Assembly (NCBI GenBank): GCA_902470905.1
Contig: CABRIC010000077.1
Location: 1-6,057, forward strand
Length of the DNA stretch: 6,057 bases
Direction: 5' to 3'
Source of the DNA: an uncultured Collinsella sp.
GTDB taxonomy: Bacteria; Actinomycetota; Coriobacteriia; Coriobacteriales; Coriobacteriaceae
Position 1 is the first letter of the stretch; each line of letters begins with the position of its first letter. Under the pieces are notes generated by a model that was not told where the DNA came from, did no database searches, and saw nothing but the letters and a program-made list of their open reading frames with translations. Position numbers and translations under genes: made by a program. Below are positions 6,026 through 6,057 of this stretch, in pieces.

Positions 6026-6057
6026 CTGTCTCTTATACACATCTGACGCTGCCGACG
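6026..6057 (+). other. Illumina Nextera read-1 side adapter (non-biological)
   Basis: Bases 6026-6057 equal the first 32 of 33 bases of the reverse-complemented Nextera read-1 transposase adapter, starting with the mosaic end CTGTCTCTTATACACATCT (6026-6044). It is in frame with selA and would be translated as VSYTHLTLPT, a tail that marks adapter contamination in protein predictions. On the reverse strand it yields a false start reading CIRDS. Confidence 0.98.

Overview
The window reads as one whole assembled contig from a GC-rich bacterium. It is most likely a member of the Coriobacteriia, with Collinsella as the best guess; that rests on base and codon use, the overall feel of the proteins and the formate/hydrogen gene content, not on a database search. 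Both ends are Illumina Nextera library adapter: bases 1-46, including a readable i7 index, and 6026-6057. Only 47-6025 is biological, and the first and last genes are cut by the contig ends.

All genes are on the + strand. Bases 47-1455 hold the 3' end of a formate hydrogenlyase (FHL) operon in the same order as the end of the E. coli hyc operon. These are the C-terminal part of hydrogenase-3 small subunit HycG, the maturation protein HycH, and the hydrogenase-3 maturation protease HycI. The three are tightly coupled: the hycG stop abuts the hycH ATG, and hycH and hycI overlap by one base as TAATG. A hairpin lies over the hycI stop. Forty bases later comes a FocA-type formate channel (1495-2334), closed by a clear Rho-independent terminator (2357-2393).

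A separate gene (2457-4574) encodes a 705-residue cytoplasmic molybdopterin oxidoreductase. It has an N-terminal [4Fe-4S] site and a cysteine, not selenocysteine, as the likely Mo ligand. It lacks the catalytic His next to that ligand and the matching Arg motif of formate dehydrogenases, so it is probably not the FHL formate dehydrogenase; its substrate is unknown. After an AT-richer 76-base gap with dyads and a possible promoter comes selA (4651-6025, truncated), which makes selenocysteinyl-tRNA.

Together the genes suggest fermentative formate disposal: FocA moves formate across the membrane, and the membrane-bound hydrogenase, matured by HycH and HycI, evolves H2. SelA would supply selenocysteine, plausibly for an FdhF-type formate dehydrogenase encoded outside the window. 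The orphan molybdoenzyme and the small hairpins are the least explained parts.
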